Below, piece after piece: positions 24,237 to 35,912 of a DNA stretch of 64,000 bases. The notes beneath the pieces were generated by a model, which saw only the letters and a program-made list of their open reading frames with translations, had not been told where the DNA came from and did no database searches. Numbering within the stretch: the first letter of the stretch is position 1; each line of letters begins with the position of its first letter. This DNA comes from Chlamydoabsidia padenii (Eukaryota > Mucoromycota > Mucoromycetes > Mucorales > Cunninghamellaceae): NCBI GenBank assembly GCA_025330725.1, contig JAIWND010000018.1:62001-126000 (forward strand), written 5' to 3'. Position numbers and translations under genes: made by a program.

Positions 24237-25146
24237 GGTGAGAGAAAGAAGGAAAGGAAGCAAGACAAAAGAGAGGCATTGGACAAGTAGACGGAACTTT
24301 TTTTCTTTTCTTTCTGTTGTTCTAGTCCCTCGACATCAGTTTTTATGGAACTCTTGTTTTATGTTAGATCTTAAATATCATAAAGGGGAAATCATGACTG
24401 AAAGAAAAAAAATTCCGACAGATAAAGTTGACATCACTTGTACTTTGATACAAATAATGAATGGATGCAGTAGTAAAACAAAGTCATTCTTAGAAATATT
24501 ATTAGACCATCCTGTAGTTTAACATCCATCTTCATTTTTTTTTTGTTCGTTAATAAAATAAATAGACCATCCTTTATTACAATAAGTGATAAAACAACCA
24601 TTTATCTGATCTATATTGCTAAACCAGACAAAAGTCCATTGACTATAAGATAAAAAGGAAGGATTACAAAAGAAAAAGAAAAAAAAAAGTAACACTTATA
24701 GTTTATACATCCAACGGGTTTTTATTACCCGGATGATGTGGGTTGGGGTTATACAGAAGCAAGAGCAAGAGAGTCAGTGGTGAACGGCGCGGAGGTGCAT
24801 GTGGGAAGATAATCGGGGTTTAAATTAGCATGATTCACACGACTTGTTTAAATCCCGCGCTGTTATGGTGTTAAGGGATTCGCTACGGGCACATAGGGAC
24901 ACATAGGGATTTCGCACGTAGAACTTTTCAAAGATGGAGGGAGTTGAAAGAGTGGACAGGTCACCAATCAAGGTAGAGTCAAAAAAAGTGTATGGTCCCA
25001 AAGAGGATCAATCATTGTAAAGTATATACAATTGTAAGGACAGAAAAAAAAAAAAAAAAAAAAAAAAGGAAGAGAACAACAAAGAAAAACAATCAAATCT
25101 CGAACATGACACATTTGAGGAGTTGAGTTCCATGCCCGACAGATGT
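24237..25146. other. spacer between AVT gene and gypsy element
   Basis: No coding signal. Contains an inverted pair of the motif (TCGGGGTTTAAA 24813-24824; TTTAAATCCCGC 24847-24858), a short block GGGATTTCGCACGTAGAAC near 24906 resembling the reverse of 29892-29911, and a poly-A run near 25046-25067. Confidence 0.45.
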
Positions 25147-25281
25147 TGTCATATACTCCGCTCTTTCTCTATATATATTTATCCTTTGTTATATCAATAA
25201 ACATTATCTTTTCTTCTCACTCATATCTCATCTCTTATTTGGACTCCGCTCCGTCTCCGTCTTTAAAACCTAAACATTACA
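25147..25281 (+). repeat. 5' LTR of the gypsy element
   Basis: 135 bp, TGTCATATACTCC...CTAAACATTACA. Contains CTCCGCTCCGTCTC, also seen in the mariner TIR, and a CAATAAAC polyadenylation-like segment. Confidence 0.95.
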
Positions 25282-25302
25282 TGGTGAGACTACCAAACCA
25301 CC

Positions 25303-28300
25303 ATGGCGCCTAAATATTCAACAACACCGGGGATCAACCCTAACCAGCTCCAACAATCCAGTGAATTCACCAACTGGTTACAGCTACAAACGGCAGAAAA
25401 GCTCCCAATCACACCCTACTCGCCCAATACCAGTCTTCGTTCATGGTTTAAAACTTATGAAGCAATCGCCGACAGCTATGGCATACCACATCAACTCCTT
25501 ATCCGACCCTCAATCAACCTTTTACCCCAACAACTCCAAGTGTACGCACTCAAGCTGAATCCAATCTTACTAACATCATGGAACCGCTACCAAGAGACGT
25601 TGCTGGCACGGTTCGGCAGACCTGCCGAAAAAGAGGATCAAGAGACCATGGCTAAACTCAACCAACTTAAACAACAACGAAACCAACCTTTGGCTCTTCA
25701 TGCGACTGACTTCGACAACACTATTAGGGATCTCAACAAGGCAAAACGGGACAGAGAACTCATTGACATCTTTATTCGGTCTCTACACTCTGAAACACTC
25801 AAATATCTATTATTTTCACAGCTGCGCGCATTCGACAGAGATAACTCAAATGGTGACCCAAAGGACAAAAAATCTCTCACTTTAGCAGAAGTTGTCGACG
25901 AAGCCCTCAGCATCGAACAGAACGTTTATGATTATCCTTCTCTCTTCAACGATCAACCTCAACAATTCAACCATCAACAAAACATACAACCTATCGACGA
26001 AGACGTGGAAATGATTGGCCATATTCGGCATGGACAGCGAAACGGTAACCGCAACAACAACTACAACAACAACAATCACCACAACAATAACCGACGCAAC
26101 AACAACAACCAACAAAAACGTGCGTGGACCGAAAACGGAAAACCCATTTGCGACGTATGTGGAAAAATTGGTCATCTCACAAAACGATGTTACAAGAACG
26201 CCAAAGCCAACCGTGGGAACTACACTAAATCAACTCGCAATGTCAATTCGGTGCAAGTTTCTGGCAACACCAATGATACACAAAAAGCTTCTGAAAACTC
26301 GGAAAGGAAAGTAGAAATCAATCATATATCTCATGTTGCAAACACTCGATACTACTCACCCCATTGCTCTATTTCTATTCAAGGCCACGACTTATTGGCG
26401 TTAGTCGATACAGGCGCTGAAATCTCGGCAATTGACTATTCCACATGCACCAAACTCAACCTTGCACTTGACACCACAAATTCCATAGACTATCAAGATA
26501 TTAATGGGAACACAACATCCACCTGCGGTACAGCAAAAGTGATATTATTCGGAAAACAGGTGCACCTACATGTGATTCAGAATCTCTCGAAATCATTAGT
26601 CATCGGGTATGATCTTATTAAGCAACTCAAAGGGATTGTGGACTCGAACAAGCAGCAATTGATCATCAACATCAACGGCAACAAAATTGATATACCGATC
26701 GCATCAAAATCTTCCAACATATTTGCAACCTCTGTTCTCACACCAAACGAAAAACAGCAAATACATCAAATCATTCAACATCACTCGGCCATAATTCCGG
26801 AGAATAACAAAAAACCATCCGTGACCAACCTCATCGAATTTACAATCGATACTGGTGATTCCCAACCTATATTCATTCCACCACGGCGCTTGCACCCAAT
26901 AATACAGCAACAAATGGACACGGAATTGGAAGAACTCATCTCTCTCAACATCATTTCATTGGTCCAGTCTCCACAGTGGGCCTCACCAGCTCACATGGTG
27001 AAGAAAGCAGATGGATCATACCGTCTTGTTGGTGATTACAAAGCTATTAATCAGGTGACAAAAAGAATACAATACACATTTACTTCCATACATGACGCTC
27101 TTGATTCATTAGGACAAGCAACAATATTCACCAAATTGGATCTCGCTAGCGGCTACTGGCAAATACCGGTGAAACAAGAGCATCGTCCAAAAACTGCTCT
27201 GTCAACAAGAAACGGTGTATATCAATTCAACGTCATGCCTTTTGGTCTATCCAACGCTCCAGCCGTCTTCCAATCACTAATGGATCAAGTACTGTCTAAC
27301 TTAAAATGGTCCTGCTGTACGTGTTATATGGACGACATTGTCATCTACTCCTCCTCCATCTCTCAACACCTCCAACATCTACAACTGGTTCTCGATGCTC
27401 TTCTCGCTGCTAATCTGTCCATCAAGCTGTCAAAATGCCAATTTGCTGTTCCAAAAATCAAGTATCTCGGTTTCATCATCTCTGAAAACGGCGTAACATC
27501 AGATCCAGATAAAATTGCACCAATCATCAACTTCCCAACACCTCAAACGATAAAACATGTCGAGCGCTTCCTTGGAATGGCCAATGTGTACCATCGATTC
27601 ATATCTTCTTTTGCCGTCAAATCGGAGCCACTGCGTCGCCTCAAGAAAAAAGAAACCCCCTTCACGTGGAACACCGATCAACAACATGCTTTCACGACAT
27701 TAAAAAACGACCTTGCATCTTTGCCAACACTCAAGCAACCCAACTTTATACTCCCATTCGAAATTCACTCTGATGCAGCTACAACATCTGGAATTGCAGT
27801 AATTCTTTGCCAACGCCATCATGATTACCCTTATCCTTTATCGTTTGCATCTAGATCTCTCTCACCTGCTGAAAAGAACTATAGCGTCCAGGAACTTGAA
27901 GCTCTCGCGATATACTGGGGAATCAAGAAGTTTCGCTGCTACATTGAATGCTCACCAGTCACCGTATACACTGACCACTCTTCCTTATCATGGCTACTCA
28001 ACACCAAGGAGCACCATCAACCTCGGCTCTGGCGCTGGTCATTATTCCTCAAACAATTTGATATCAACATACAATACATCAAGGGCTCCAACAACCATGC
28101 AGCAGACGCTCTCTCTCGACACCCACTACCGTCAATGCATGCAATTTCAACATCATTCACAGCACTCAACACAATTGATTGGAAATCTGCACAAGAAAAG
28201 GATCTCCTTATAGGGAAGTTGAAACTGAAAGTAAACAGAAAGGACTCTCGATACACACTCATTGATTTTATCTTGTACAAATTGCTCCCTAGGTCGTCAG

Positions 28301-29409
28301 ACAAGTCCAAAAACAACATTTGCTTGGTGGTACCTTCTCAACTTCAATCATTAGTCATACAACAACACCATGCAAGCATCTGGGCTGGACATTTTGGAAT
28401 AAACAAGACAATCAAGAAAATCATAAACTCAAAACTTTGGTGGACAACAATATACAGCGACGTCAAAAACTTTATCACCAAATGCAATCTGTGTCAACAA
28501 ACGAAATCACCAAATCACCCTATAAAGACAATTGACCGCGACACCACCGGCAATCATCCGTTTCACCGTGTAGCTTTGGATTTTTTTGGACCTCTACCAA
28601 AAACGAACAACAACAGTCAGTACATCCTGGTCATCGTGGATACCTTCAGCCGATACATCGAACTCTATCCTATGCCAACTACAACTCAAGAAGCTGTAGT
28701 ATCGATTCTATACAACAAATTTGTACCTAGACATGGCTTACCATATGAATGGCTTTCCGACAATGGCCCACCCTTTGGATCATCCTTCGTCAACCAACTC
28801 GCACAAGCATTCCAAATTGACATCAAATTTACACCAGCGTATCACCCGCAATCGAACGGCATAGTGGAACGGATGATGGGTACCATTAGACGCATGATCA
28901 TTTCCTACATCGACCAACCAAGAATAAACGAACATTGGGACCAACATTTACGGATTTTCCGATTCGTCCACAACACAACAACACACGATTCAACGAAGAA
29001 TACTCCCTTTTTCCTGGTTCACGGTCGCGAAGCACGCTTGCCTCTCATTTCTGGAAATGTCATCACTCCACCATCATACTCGCACACATCATATAAAGCA
29101 CCACCCATCTCTGACTACATCGACAATATGAACTCGGTATTGAACACTGCCTACGACGTTATATGTAATCACAAAGCGAAATCCTCATCTTTACGACCAA
29201 ATCCTTATGCAGTCAACGACTCGGTCTTGCTCTTCAACACACAACAAACTCGATCGCAACAACATCGGCACCGGAAACTGCTATTAGATTGGGTCGGTCC
29301 ATATACAATCAAGGAAATCAACTCGCCTTCAACAGTTACCTTAATAGATTCGAACAACAAAGTGACCAAAAACGTTCACATCAGCCGAATCAAGCAACAT
29401 CACTCTTAA
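25303..29409 (+). CDS. gag-pol polyprotein of Ty3/gypsy retrotransposon
   Basis: Single frame of 1368 codons, so Gag and Pol are fused without a frameshift. Order by residue: Gag about 30-200; Asn-rich basic segment about 245-275; zinc knuckle CDVCGKIGHLTKRC (about 283-296); aspartic protease LVDTGAE (about 367); reverse transcriptase with PFGLSNAP and YMDD (about 675); RNase H with IHSDAATTSG (about 820) and TDHSSLSWLL; integrase HHCC zinc domain (about 1019-1065) and DDE core ALDFFGP (1090), SDNGPPF (1151), GIVERMMG (about 1187), with 35 residues between the last Asp and Glu. RT before integrase is the gypsy order. It ends with a GPY-like segment and no recognisable chromodomain. All catalytic residues are present, with no internal stop. 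Confidence 0.96.
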   Translation: MAPKYSTTPGINPNQLQQSSEFTNWLQLQTAEKLPITPYSPNTSLRSWFKTYEAIADSYGIPHQLLIRPSINLLPQQLQVYALKLNPILLTSWNRYQETLLARFGRPAEKEDQETMAKLNQLKQQRNQPLALHATDFDNTIRDLNKAKRDRELIDIFIRSLHSETLKYLLFSQLRAFDRDNSNGDPKDKKSLTLAEVVDEALSIEQNVYDYPSLFNDQPQQFNHQQNIQPIDEDVEMIGHIRHGQRNGNRNNNYNNNNHHNNNRRNNNNQQKRAWTENGKPICDVCGKIGHLTKRCYKNAKANRGNYTKSTRNVNSVQVSGNTNDTQKASENSERKVEINHISHVANTRYYSPHCSISIQGHDLLALVDTGAEISAIDYSTCTKLNLALDTTNSIDYQDINGNTTSTCGTAKVILFGKQVHLHVIQNLSKSLVIGYDLIKQLKGIVDSNKQQLIININGNKIDIPIASKSSNIFATSVLTPNEKQQIHQIIQHHSAIIPENNKKPSVTNLIEFTIDTGDSQPIFIPPRRLHPIIQQQMDTELEELISLNIISLVQSPQWASPAHMVKKADGSYRLVGDYKAINQVTKRIQYTFTSIHDALDSLGQATIFTKLDLASGYWQIPVKQEHRPKTALSTRNGVYQFNVMPFGLSNAPAVFQSLMDQVLSNLKWSCCTCYMDDIVIYSSSISQHLQHLQLVLDALLAANLSIKLSKCQFAVPKIKYLGFIISENGVTSDPDKIAPIINFPTPQTIKHVERFLGMANVYHRFISSFAVKSEPLRRLKKKETPFTWNTDQQHAFTTLKNDLASLPTLKQPNFILPFEIHSDAATTSGIAVILCQRHHDYPYPLSFASRSLSPAEKNYSVQELEALAIYWGIKKFRCYIECSPVTVYTDHSSLSWLLNTKEHHQPRLWRWSLFLKQFDINIQYIKGSNNHAADALSRHPLPSMHAISTSFTALNTIDWKSAQEKDLLIGKLKLKVNRKDSRYTLIDFILYKLLPRSSDKSKNNICLVVPSQLQSLVIQQHHASIWAGHFGINKTIKKIINSKLWWTTIYSDVKNFITKCNLCQQTKSPNHPIKTIDRDTTGNHPFHRVALDFFGPLPKTNNNSQYILVIVDTFSRYIELYPMPTTTQEAVVSILYNKFVPRHGLPYEWLSDNGPPFGSSFVNQLAQAFQIDIKFTPAYHPQSNGIVERMMGTIRRMIISYIDQPRINEHWDQHLRIFRFVHNTTTHDSTKNTPFFLVHGREARLPLISGNVITPPSYSHTSYKAPPISDYIDNMNSVLNTAYDVICNHKAKSSSLRPNPYAVNDSVLLFNTQQTRSQQHRHRKLLLDWVGPYTIKEINSPSTVTLIDSNNKVTKNVHISRIKQHHS

Positions 29410-29563
29410 TTATAAATTAAATTATATATTATTGTCATATTTTTTTTTACATCATTTGGAGTCATGCTTTTTCCCACTGGGTTTTACCGCAGACTCCGTA
29501 GTTTATTGATCTTATATATATACTTTTTTTCTCTCACCATTGTCTTCTTCTTAAACGTGGGGA

Positions 29564-29698
29564 TGTCATATACTCCGCTCTTTCTCTATATATATTTATC
29601 CTTTGTTATATCAATAAACATTATCTTTTCTTCTCACTCATATCTCATCTCTTATTTGGACTCCGCTCCGTCTCCGTCTTTAAAACCTAAACATTACA
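29564..29698 (+). repeat. 3' LTR of the gypsy element
   Basis: 135 bp, base-for-base the same as the 5' LTR on manual comparison. Preceded by the purine tract GTGGGGA. Confidence 0.95.
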
Positions 29699-29702
29699 AT
29701 GT

Positions 29703-31354
29703 GTGAACTTGGTTTTTCGGTCACTGGCCGCATGTCTATTCCGATTGTTTATCATTTGCAGATGAGTGTACCCTTTTATACCCCTGATACAGTACTATAT
29801 ATCAGTGAAGAGTGCCAACCCCGTGTTGATGTTTCGCCATTTTATATCGGGGTTTAACATTTTTCCTTTTCAAACCCCACAACCTTTGCATGATCTACAT
29901 ACGAAATCCACATGCGTCCGTAGCAAATCCGTAGTGTAATATGAAGGAATCTAGTTTGTTAGAATATTCAAAGAATAGGAGACAAGATAGACACCGAGAT
30001 TATAGGATGAGAGTAAGATGATGTTTATTTATATTGGACGCACGGAATTTTGGTGCTCGGCGTTTGAAAATGAAATTTCCTTTCGTCTAAAAAAAAAAAA
30101 AGTCGTCGAAAAGGTAAAAGTCATCGCAAGCATGAACATACCGACAAAAGGGTCTTGGAGCTTGGCTTTTGCGGTGACTTATGTTGTAAATATGCCATAT
30201 TGTCCACATCACCACTTTAATCGCTGGTATTCGTTGACAATTGGAGTGAGTAGTGCCCTTTCCAAATCTTAGTAGAGGCAGGCGGATCTGAAACTAAGTC
30301 TGGTTCCTTTTCGTACTTTTTTTTTCTTTTTGCAAATAATAGGTAAAAATCATCGCAAGTCTGTACTGACCGATATAAGGATCTTGGAGCTTGGCTTTTG
30401 CGGTGAAGTATGTTGGAAATATGCTATAATGTCCACATCGTCACTTTAATCATTAGCATCCGTTGACAATTGGAGTCCTTTCCAAACCTTGGTAGAGGCA
30501 GGCGGGATCTGAAAAAGTACGAAGAGGAAACCAGACTTCTTTTTTCTTTTCTTTTTTCTTACAAAAGTCAGGGTAAAACGATCATGAGACTATACTACTC
30601 CTTACAGTGAACTTGGTACAATGGCCATTATGTAAACTTTGTTGGAAGTAGGTTAAGGAATCCACATGGTCACTTTTGTCATTAGCATCGCTTGTCCATC
30701 AAGCCAGTAAAGCTCTCTTAAGATTCAAGGTGAGAGTAAGCGGGTTTTGAAATAAGTTTGTTTTGTGTGTCAAATACAAATTTCCCCACACTCCCTCCTT
30801 CATCCCCGCATCTGTGGCGGAGCTTGATTGGTTTTTGGATTTCATTTTCATTTACTGTTTATGTTCTGCGCCGTTTCCGAAGAAAAAGCTTTATGATCTA
30901 CACTTCCGGAAGTGAAAGGAATAACCCACACGCCTCGAACCTAGGAGAGACTAACAACAGATTCTGCCCATGCAAGAAGCAAGTTTGTACAGCTTGTTCC
31001 TGTCTAGTAAAGCCATCAGAATTTCAATTCCTATGCAATACTATACTGGTTCCTCTTCTTGGTGGCAAAACCCAATTGGCGTGGGAAAAGACTTGAGAAA
31101 AAAAAAGTGGGAAAGTGAGAAAAAAGAAGTGGTCTTTTATAGCTTTTTGTCTGAGAAAACAGTCCTAGATTTCGAAAATTTTATTCCACCAACGGTGAAA
31201 GATGACGAAATGGGTCAGCTGACACTTTCTACCATAAACAGCCAAGCTCTGGAATGCGTTGTTTTCTTTTTCATGATCGGGGTTTACAAATAAAATCAAG
31301 TGGCTAAAAATTAAAACCTTCACTCTTCTTTTGTTTCCCCATCCCCAACTTGAC
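29703..31354. repeat. repeat-rich spacer with three roughly 220-bp units
   Basis: No convincing gene. Units: type A at about 30112-30330 and 30342-30545 (GTAAAAGTCATCGCAAG..., ending AGGCGGGATCTGAAA) and type B at about 30560-30775 (AAAAGTCAGGGTAAAACGAT..., ending GTAAGCGGGTTTTGAAA). Each is followed by a T-rich tract. Additional motif copies lie at 29847-29858, 29867-29880, 30056-30070 and 31277-31289. Short frames in this stretch are probably chance. Confidence 0.6.
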
Positions 31355-34300
31355 ATGATCCTCTTATTTACTCACCTTTAACATGGTGGCTTGACTGTAT
31401 TGTATTATTGAAGTTGCTTGATGAGCCTAATGATCACAAGCAATTCACCGTGCGAACACTAATGACGACGAACAATTCAACCACGGTCTAAACTAGTCTA
31501 CTTCACGAATATGAAACTCACATTGGTTGGAACGAACAGGTGAGGATTAACAAAAGGCGATGGTGAAGTAACTGGCTCTGTGGTAATGCGGGTTGACAAA
31601 TCTCTTTGATAGCTGATTCAAACTGGAGAAAAAGGTAAAAGGAGCAAAAGAAAAGAACTGGGTGGTAATGTTGACTGGGTTATTCTGCTTGTGGGCCAAC
31701 ACCCTCACCAAGACTCTGATATTAATACCTCTTTTTTCTTTTTTTCTTCCTGGGTAGAATCGATACTTACTAACTCCTTGTGTATGGACTATGTACTGGT
31801 GGTGGACGAACTAGGGAAAAGGTAAAGCAATCAAACAACAGGGAGGATAAGAAGTACTGAAAAATGGGTCAACAGCTTCATCAAGGCTCTGATACTAATA
31901 CCTCTCTTTACTCTCTCTTTTCTCTCTGCTGTTTAGGTGAATAGGTGACACAAATACCAGCAACGTAAGAAATAACTTGGACAACTAATCATCTATTTAT
32001 CTAAATCAACGACCACCGACGTCTATGGTGACAATTCTGTATAACAATAAACAATAAAGCAACAGATCACGAGTAAAATGAACATACTTCAACCATTTTC
32101 AACACAAAACTTTTCGCCTTCATAAACATCTTATCAAAAACTCGACCACGAAGGATCTGGAAATGGGTGGTGATCAACTAGATGATTCAAACAGGTAACA
32201 ACAACGAACAATCAACAACATAATTTGGATCGGACGATAACAAAGTAATAGTGGTCTCTGGCTTATTTATCTCTCACCCCTCTTCACACACGTAGTTTAG
32301 TCTCCCTTTTAACATTACTCACTCCGTCACATCATAATATAGACATACATTAGTATAGAAATGATTCTTGTTTTGTTTTTAACTGGATTTAATAATAAAG
32401 AACACATATGTAACACTTTATACATAGGACTTTGTAATAAATAGAAAAAGTATTGAGTAGGTGATTGTCTGGTGGCCTAATACATATGATAGAAATGAAT
32501 GATACTGGACGACATGGCATTGGGATCGCATAAATCGGTATTTGAAAAGCGCAGCTTGTCCTCATGCAACCAGTCTTTTATTGCTATGCAAACAGGAAAA
32601 ACTGAGCTGGTTGAGATGTAAACTTATTTTTTTAGCCTTTTCAATGCGAAAAGAATGACAGGTACACATGACCTTAACTTTGGTTCGATTATAATGAGTG
32701 CCTGAAAACTGAACATTTTACTGAAAATACATCATAAAAGTACACACTCGGGTTTATTGGCATTGATTTGAGAACTGGGTGAGGCATGATACTCTTCTTT
32801 TTCAGAAAGCAAGGAGGCCAGGTAAAAGTCATCGCAAGCCTGAACAGACTGATACAAGGGTCTTAGTGGGGTAAAGTAGGTTGGAAATATACCATAGCAT
32901 CCCCGCCATCACTTGAATCATTAGCATCCGTTGACAATGGAGCGAGAACAGCTCTTTCCAATTCTTAGTAGAGGCAAGCGAGATCTGAAAAAGTACAAAG
33001 AGGAACCAGATTTCTTTTTTTTTTTTTTTTTTCTTAACAAAAGTCAGGTTAAAACGATCTTGAGACTGTATAGCTCCATACAAGACACTAGGTGCATTGG
33101 CCATTATGTAAACTTTATTGGAAATAGGTTAAGGAATGCTCATGATTACTTTTATCAGGAGCATCACTTGTTCATTGAGACAATAGAGCTCTTCCAAGAT
33201 TCAAGGCGAGAGTAAGCGGGTTTTAAAATAAGTTTGGTCTCGTCTGTCCATTTTCATTCTACTTCCTTTTTTTTTTTTTTTTTTTTTTTTTACAAAGTCA
33301 GGTTAAAACGATTTTGAGGCTATACTGCTCCATACAGTGGACTTGGTACAATGCCATTATGTAAAGTTTATTGGAAATAGGCTAAAATGCTCATGGTCAC
33401 TTTGTCATTAGCATCACTTGTTCATTGAGACAATAGAGCTCTTAAATTCCAGGCGAGGGTAGCGGGTTTGAAATAAATTTGTCTTGTGTGTCATTTTTTC
33501 TTTTTTTTTTTTACAAAAGCCAGGTTAAAACGATCTGAGGCTATACTGCCCATAAAGGTCTTGTACATGGCATTATGTAAAGTTTGTTGGAAATAGGCTA
33601 TAATGTCCATATCGCCACTTTAATCATTAGCATCACTTGTCCATTAGGCAGTAGAGCTCTTACCAAAATCCCGTGCGCCTGGCAATTCCCCAATAGAGAT
33701 CAAATCATGTTCCGGCCAAAAGTAAAGAACTATCATAATCGGTTTTATGTGGATCCTTGCAATACCATTTGGAGACATCCTGAGAGGGGTGGCTTCACTT
33801 TTTTCATGTTTTCCTTGTGGACCGTTTCTGCAAAGAGCAGTTTCAAACCCCGCTACCCTATGATTCCTTGTAAGAGTCTATGTCTCAGTGGACAATGAAT
33901 GCTCATCAATAAATGGCCATGAGCACTGCTTAGCTATTTACAACAAACTTTACATAGAACACCAAGCGCCAATCCCTTGTATGGAGCTGTACAGGCTTGC
34001 AGTCTTTTTTTCTTTTTCTTTTTCTTTTTACCTCCCGTGTCTAAAAAGGAGAGTATCAGGTCTCACCTCGTTATCAAACCGATCAATAAACCGATGTGTA
34101 CTTTTATGATGTATTCTCAGTAAAAAGTCAAGCTTTCAGGCACTCATTTCAATCGAACCAAGTTTAAGGTCATATGTACCTGTCATTCCTTTTGCATTGA
34201 CAATGTCAAAAGAGCTTAACGAAAGTCTAGCTCTGTCTTTTTTGTTACTTATCATGCTAAAAGGGTGATAGGAGAAGAAAAGAAATGGAGAAATATTGTA

Positions 34301-35500
34301 GTAAAAGACTAGTTTCTCAATCAGAGCTGTGTTTGTCAACCCGTTCATGATAATGTATATGTGATCCCAATGTCATGTCGTTCAGTACCTTCATTCCTAT
34401 CATATGTATGAGGCATCAGAAAATCAACTACTAATACTTTTTCGTTATACAAAGCCTATGTATAAAGTGCTTGATATGATTTTTTTTATTACATCCAAAA
34501 AACAGAATCATTTCTATACTATATCTACCGCTATGTCTATACTATAGTGAGAAGGAGGGGGGGTGATAAAAAGAGAGCCTAAATTATGTGAGTGAAGAAG
34601 GGATGAGAGATAAAGAATGTCAGAGACCGTCACCACTTTTGTTCATCGTCCAATCCAACCCAATGTTAAAGAGTGAGCCGCTCGTTTCTTTCCTATTGTC
34701 TGATCATCTAATCCTACTGAATAAAGACATATTTAGCTGATCATTTTACTTTTCCCAGATCTATCGAGGCGGAGTTTTGTTAAGACGTTCATGCAAAGTG
34801 GATGAGAGTTTTCATGATGAGACAGTTGATGATTTGTACCCAGTTTGACCGTGCGCCCGGCCATAGGCGTCGATTCAGGTAAATAGATGATCAGTCGCCC
34901 AAGTTGTTGCTTACGTTTGCTGGTATTTGGGTCACCTATTCACCTAAACAGAAAGAAAAAGAGAGAGAGAGAGAAGAGAGGCATTAGTATCAGAGCCTTG
35001 ATGAAGTTGTTGACTCAAAAGAGAAGGACCCATTTTACAGCATCTCCTCTTTTATTTTTTTTTCCTGTTGTTTGATGCTTTACCTTTTCCCCTAGTTTGT
35101 CCATCACCAGTACATAGTCCATACACAAGGAGTTGGTATGTATCAATTCTACCTAAACATGAAGAAAGACGAAGAGAGAAGCAAAAGTATTAGTGTCAAA
35201 GTCTTGATGAAGGGTGCAGACAGTTTCACATTACCATCCACTTTCCCTTCGTTAGAGATTCATCGCCATTAGTAAAACATACCCCATCACTACAGAGTCA
35301 GTTGTTTCGTCACCGCTTTTGTTCATCTTCGGCTATCCATTCCCAACCATCGTGAGTTTCATATTTGTGCTCAAGTTGTATATTCGTTGTAAGTGGTGGT
35401 AGTTGGCGAAAGTAGGCTTGTAATCAGTAAGTTTATCAATCCATCGTCAATGATACATTACAGTCATAATGCCATGTTAAAGGTGAGTAAATGAGAGGAA
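31355..35500. repeat. large imperfect inverted repeat (hairpin)
   Basis: Left arm about 31355-32828, right arm about 33990-35500 in reverse complement, spaced by about 1.15 kb. Matching landmarks: ACTCACCTTTAACATGG (left, 31370) and CCATGTTAAAGGTGAGT (right, 35472); CTCCTTGTGTATGGACTATG (left, about 31769) with its reverse at about 35110-35129; GTGCCTGAAA (left, 32699) with its reverse near 34133-34142. The arms are diverged with indels, so this is old. The loop holds tandem A and B repeats and one reversed B unit (about 33841-34000). Nothing inside codes convincingly. Confidence 0.85.
32820..34000. repeat. tandem A/B repeats in the hairpin loop
   Basis: Type A at about 32820-33020. Type B at about 33034-33245, 33290-33490 and 33510-33680, each opening after a poly-T tract with CAGGTTAAAACGAT and ending near GCGGGTTTTGAAA or GCGGGTTTGAAA. 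A partial B copy in reverse orientation starts at 33841 with TTTCAAACCCCGC. Confidence 0.75.
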
Positions 35501-35912
35501 AAAGAGAGAGGGAAGAAGAAGAAAGAAGAAGATTAAAGTGGCACGACGCCTCTAAAAAACAAATCGTTTGTCCCTCTCTCTTTTATTTGGCTTTTAAACA
35601 CCGCTATTTGAAAGTAAAGAAGTACATAAAGTAAAAGTAAATTGGTCAACAAACAGATGTTGATTTTAGTGTCCTTTTTATTTAAGCTGTATTTGTATGT
35701 ATAGAGAGAATGGATTAGTGGATAATTACTTGGTTGCCATTTCCGAATGCAAGAATAGTTAGTGATATAACGAAGGAGCTTTCCATCTTTTTTTTTAAAA
35801 AAACCCCTTCTCCATCAGGCGAGCGGGGTTTGTATTATGTTTACCTGTCAAACCGACAAACAGGAAATGGAGGAAGTTGTCAAACTTTCTTTCCCTCTTC
35901 ACCAACATTCTA

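Larger units (their letters stand above)
25147..29698 (+). mobile_element. Ty3/gypsy LTR retrotransposon, apparently intact
   Basis: Complete element of 4552 bp. The 5' LTR is 25147-25281 and the 3' LTR 29564-29698, 135 bp each, starting TGTCATA and ending TTACA; they read as identical. A 4-bp target duplication ATGT flanks it (25143-25146 and 29699-29702). The primer-binding site begins at once after the 5' LTR with TGGTGAGACTACC (25282 on), and a short purine tract GTGGGGA precedes the 3' LTR. One uninterrupted gag-pol frame lies between. Identical LTRs imply recent insertion. Confidence 0.97.

Noticed and set aside
24235..24522. 95-codon plus-strand frame opposite the AVT start
   Set aside because: Begins at a non-ATG codon, overlaps the AVT 5' end and is Lys/Ser-rich like translated spacer.
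25698..28319. Antisense frames within the gypsy gag-pol gene
   Set aside because: Shadows of the 1368-codon frame, which has all catalytic motifs.
33584..34109. Two plus-strand frames in the hairpin loop (104 and 73 codons)
   Set aside because: They cross borders of A/B repeat units and are not preserved in the third copy at 42 kb.
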